From NCBI GenBank assembly GCA_016193195.1, contig JACPSQ010000022.1, positions 1-5,146 on the forward strand: DNA of 5,146 bases. The letters are read 5' to 3'. Shown here piece by piece: positions 4,566 through 5,146 of the stretch; within the stretch, counting starts at the first letter, position 1; the number at the start of each line of letters is the position of its first letter. The stretch is from Candidatus Omnitrophota bacterium (GTDB lineage Bacteria > Omnitrophota > Gorgyraeia > Aquiviventales > Aquiviventaceae). Position numbers and translations under genes: made by a program. The notes under the pieces were generated by a model, which ran no database searches, had not been told where the DNA came from, and saw nothing but the letters and a program-made list of their open reading frames with translations.

Positions 4566-5146
4566 TCAAATAAATGAACCCTTCTGTAATGCCTTTGACG
4601 GATCGTACCAAACCGCACTTACGAAGGCTTGAATCTCCTGAACGAAAACCCAAATCACATTACTGTCAATCGGATACTCACGATGTTGCTTCTTAACCTC
4701 TTCGTAGCTTGACCGTTTTTCAAATGGTAAACGCTTGACGTGTCGTAGGAGGAATACATTGTCGACCGCTGTTAGACGGCAATCCTCAGCTTCCATGTCT
4801 AGATATTCGACTAAGACGTAATACCGAGAGGTGGGACAACCTTGCTTTAGGCGTGAAGCTGTGCCGGCTGCTTCTTGAAACATGGTCTTATCCAAATTAA
4901 TCTTGCACTCTGCTGCTAAGACCGCCAGAATCAGCTTGCCCTCGCTCGTCGCTGAGTTCGAAAAACGAGGGTCGACTGAGAACTTAAAAAAGATAGTCTT
5001 TCCTAAAGCAAAATCGGCATCCTTTTCCTTCAGGACTACTTGAGGTTTTTCTCCAAGCGATGGAAGACTCAACGGGGCGAATGCAAGGGACATGAAAGCC
5101 GTCTGTGGTCCTACTTCAAGTTCAAAATCGGGAAGACCTATACTGC
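4566..5146 (-). CDS. Bpu10I-family type II restriction endonuclease, 5' end outside window
   Basis: The open frame continues to the right edge, giving 192 visible residues. The Met at 5093-5091 is internal: 17 codons upstream of it read on as SIGLPDFELEVGPQTAF. The segment AAECKINLDKTMFQEA (residues 60-75 counted from that Met) followed by RLKQGCPTSRYYVLVEYLDM and DNVFLLRHVKRLP strongly resembles, from memory, the Bpu10I restriction enzyme family, in which a GPQ.AF motif precedes the core. E62-C63-K64 would be the E-x-K of a PD-(D/E)XK nuclease. The upstream Asp could be D41 in VDPRF, but that is a guess. The enzyme would cut unmodified foreign DNA. A methyltransferase is expected nearby but is not in the window. 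The region is clearly more AT-rich than the genes to its left, consistent with acquisition by transfer. Confidence 0.78.
   Translation of the reverse strand, partial: SIGLPDFELEVGPQTAFMSLAFAPLSLPSLGEKPQVVLKEKDADFALGKTIFFKFSVDPRFSNSATSEGKLILAVLAAECKINLDKTMFQEAAGTASRLKQGCPTSRYYVLVEYLDMEAEDCRLTAVDNVFLLRHVKRLPFEKRSSYEEVKKQHREYPIDSNVIWVFVQEIQAFVSAVWYDPSKALQKGSFI

Noticed and set aside
5091..5093. ATG taken as the true start of the endonuclease
   Set aside because: The frame stays open to the window edge, and the upstream residues (VGPQTAF) fit the family, so the Met is internal.

Overview
The window is a GC-rich bacterial segment in which every supported gene lies on the minus strand, so transcription runs from the right edge to the left. 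The visible order is: a restriction endonuclease of the Bpu10I type (5' end outside the window), atpG, atpD and atpC for the gamma, beta and epsilon subunits of F1-ATPase, a UMF1-type MFS transporter, and the first 123 codons of an SLC13/NhaD/ArsB-type permease that runs off the left edge. The gene order atpG-atpD-atpC and the protein sequences indicate a free-living bacterium with a standard F-type ATP synthase. The phylum cannot be fixed from this window. GC-rich genes, a short 90-residue epsilon and 7-nt intergenic repeats would suit several uncultured lineages.

Region by region: 4566-5146 is visibly more AT-rich than the rest and holds the endonuclease. Positions 4413-4565 hold no gene, but contain a long imperfect fold-back (arms 4435-4476 and 4488-4529). 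atpG (3552-4412) carries an in-frame tandem array of the heptamer ggggcga. The atpG-atpD gap is filled almost entirely by two facing arrays of GTTCGGT-like heptamers that end exactly at the atpD ribosome binding site. atpD and atpC are 11 nt apart. The gaps atpC-MFS and MFS-permease share one architecture: an anti-Shine-Dalgarno arm at the upstream stop, a ctcgg/ccgag hairpin, a ccccgcc/ggcgggg hairpin, and then an identical ribosome binding and start context.

The observation most worth following up is how genes are joined in this cluster. In both transporter gaps, small open frames start at or just after the upstream stop and end on a TGA that overlaps the next ATG (ATGA). Between the MFS gene and the permease there are three consecutive ATGA junctions. 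The atpG-atpD gap also holds a 14-codon frame ending in TGATG at the atpD start. Together with the complementary anti-SD/SD arms, this suggests translational coupling by a relay of mini-ORFs and folded spacers. That is inference and needs comparative and ribosome-profiling support.

Also notable: atpA, which normally lies directly upstream of atpG, is absent there. Either the ATP synthase genes are split in this genome or a restriction-modification island lies between atpA and atpG.
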